64,000 nucleotides of DNA from Brevundimonas guildfordensis (GTDB lineage: Bacteria; Pseudomonadota; Alphaproteobacteria; Caulobacterales; Caulobacteraceae), in contig NZ_JACSQU010000001.1 in assembly GCF_014836405.1 (NCBI RefSeq), positions 1,488,001 through 1,552,000 of the forward strand, given 5' to 3'. The translations under genes were made by a program, and so were the position numbers. Below, in pieces: positions 63,042 through 64,000 of the stretch. Below the pieces are notes generated by a model, which was not told the origin of the DNA, did not search any database, and was given only the letters and a program-made list of their open reading frames with translations. Every line of letters starts with the position of its first letter. Within the stretch, counting starts at the first letter, position 1.

Positions 63042-64000
63042 ATGTCCGGCATGGCGCAGGAAGTTGAACTGAAATTTCGGCTCGGTCCCGGAGCCGCCGC
63101 GCGCCTGGACGCCCACCCGGCCCTGGCGGGCGAGGAGAGCGTGCACACCCTGCGCTCCGTCTATTTCGACACGCCTGACCAGGCGTTGCGGCGCGCGGGC
63201 TGGGGCCTGCGCGTGCGCGCGACCGGGCGCGGCTTCGTCCAGACGCTGAAGGGTCAGGCCGGCGGCGACGTCCTCAACCGCGCCGAATGGGACATGCCGG
63301 TCGCCAGCGAGGCCCTGGATTGGACGGCGTTGAAGCCGACGCCGGCGGCCGCCATTCTGAAAGGCCGCCGCCGCGACCTGGCCCCCCGCTTCGCCAGCAC
63401 GGTGCGGCGCCGCACCCGTCTGGTCGCCTACGACGGCGCCGTGATCGAGGCCGCCTATGACGAGGGCGAACTGTCGGCGGGCGACCGCGCCGAGCCCTTG
63501 CGCGAACTGGAGCTGGAGTTGAAGGAGGGCCCGCCCGAGGCCCTGTTCGCCCTGGCCCGGCGCCTGTCGGCCGACATCGCCCTGGTTCCCCTGTTCGAGA
63601 GCAAGGCCGAACGCGGCTGGCGCCTGGCCGAGGGGCTTGAGCGCGCGCCCCGCTTCGCGGTCGCCGATTCCCTGCCCCGCGCCCTGAGCGCCGAGACGGC
63701 CCTGCGCCGCACCGCCCTGGCCGCCCTGGGCCAGGCGTCGGCCAACGCCGAGCTGCTGCGAAGGGTGCGCCGGCCCGAGGCCCTGCACCAGCTGAGGGTG
63801 GGCCTACGCCGCCTGCGCGCCGCCCTGTCGGTGTTCGCCCCGCTGCTGGGCCAGGACGCCGAACCCGTCGTCGCCGAGCTCAAATGGCTGGCGCACGAAA
63901 CCGACGCCGCTCGCGATCTGGACGTCTTCATCCGCGACGTCTTCCACCCGGCCGTGCTGGAGACGCCCGATCCCGGCTTCGCCCCCTTGGGCCTGCGCCT
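63042..64000 (+). CDS. CYTH-CHAD domain protein (triphosphatase-like), cut by the window edge
   Basis: The first 319 residues of a longer protein. The CYTH domain starts with the ExExK motif in QEVELKFRL and continues with SVYFDTPDQALRRAGWGLRV and the acidic ELELELKEG, the tunnel-type inorganic triphosphatase fold. From about residue 215 a CHAD domain begins (LHQLRVGLRRLRAALSVFAP, then ETDAARDLDVFI), whose conserved histidines and arginines bind polyphosphate. Likely a tripolyphosphatase or polyphosphate-granule protein; together with ppk2 it suggests polyphosphate use. ATG 63042 and ATG 63051 are both possible starts. The 3' end lies outside the window. Confidence 0.88.
   Translation, partial: MSGMAQEVELKFRLGPGAAARLDAHPALAGEESVHTLRSVYFDTPDQALRRAGWGLRVRATGRGFVQTLKGQAGGDVLNRAEWDMPVASEALDWTALKPTPAAAILKGRRRDLAPRFASTVRRRTRLVAYDGAVIEAAYDEGELSAGDRAEPLRELELELKEGPPEALFALARRLSADIALVPLFESKAERGWRLAEGLERAPRFAVADSLPRALSAETALRRTALAALGQASANAELLRRVRRPEALHQLRVGLRRLRAALSVFAPLLGQDAEPVVAELKWLAHETDAARDLDVFIRDVFHPAVLETPDPGFAPLGLR

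Noticed and set aside
1..64000. CRISPR arrays, tRNA or rRNA genes, insertion sequences, prophage
   Set aside because: I found no regularly spaced repeats, no cloverleaf with a CCA-end pattern, no transposase or integrase motif. Very short RNAs could still be missed by eye.

Overview
The window is GC-rich, densely packed DNA from an alphaproteobacterium of the order Caulobacterales, most likely Brevundimonas or a close relative. The evidence is the gene content: a chemotaxis operon in the Caulobacter order (mcpA, a STAS gene, cheYI, cheA, cheW, cheR, cheB, cheYII, cheD, cheU, cheYIII, cheE), a PleC-like histidine kinase, a candidate CtrA box, and the alphaproteobacterial block ccmIEFH-degP-response regulator-kinase-glnE. 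I see no rRNA, tRNA, CRISPR array, prophage or insertion sequence. The assignment rests on remembered family and synteny patterns, not on a database search.

Layout. 1-16 kb is housekeeping and single-gene units: a TRIC-type channel, an AlkA-like glycosylase, a JmjC/cupin oxygenase with gluQRS, cspA with a clear terminator, an extensin-like LAS-fold protein, ppk2, ubiA, lipoproteins, an alpha/beta hydrolase, a small HTH/membrane-protein pair with a repeat operator, an ETFB-lysine-methyltransferase-like enzyme, pncB, a Kef-type antiporter and a CBS protein. 16-21 kb holds the PleC-like kinase and, on the other strand, an ECF sigma factor with a putative anti-sigma protein, a periplasmic metal-sensor-like protein and an EF-hand protein. 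21-33 kb, all minus strand, is glnE, a two-component pair, degP, cytochrome c maturation genes and an unknown 447-aa protein.

33-38 kb holds a YjaB-type acetyltransferase, trhO, an MFS exporter and dadA. 37.8-47.5 kb is the chemotaxis operon, transcribed from mcpA leftwards with many 1-4 nt overlaps. A 678-base gene-free stretch with palindromes follows, then a FixL/FixJ-type pair whose kinase seems to start at AUU, and a GabD-type aldehyde dehydrogenase.

52-61 kb looks like a functional module: an MHS-family transporter, a 1132-aa SSS-transporter/histidine-kinase/receiver hybrid of the CrbS/MxtR class, its LuxR-type regulator (CrbR/ErdR class), a DcaP-like porin and acetyl-CoA synthetase. 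CrbS/CrbR systems are known to activate acs in other proteobacteria, so this is probably an acetate or carboxylate sensing, uptake and activation locus. A 15-bp palindromic motif of the form CGAC-N4-GTCG occurs upstream of both the transporter and the porin-acs unit and is a candidate operator. The window ends with a GNAT-nitrilase fusion and the start of a CYTH-CHAD protein. Palindromic REP-like hairpins (CCYTCTCC arms) recur at four intergenic positions.
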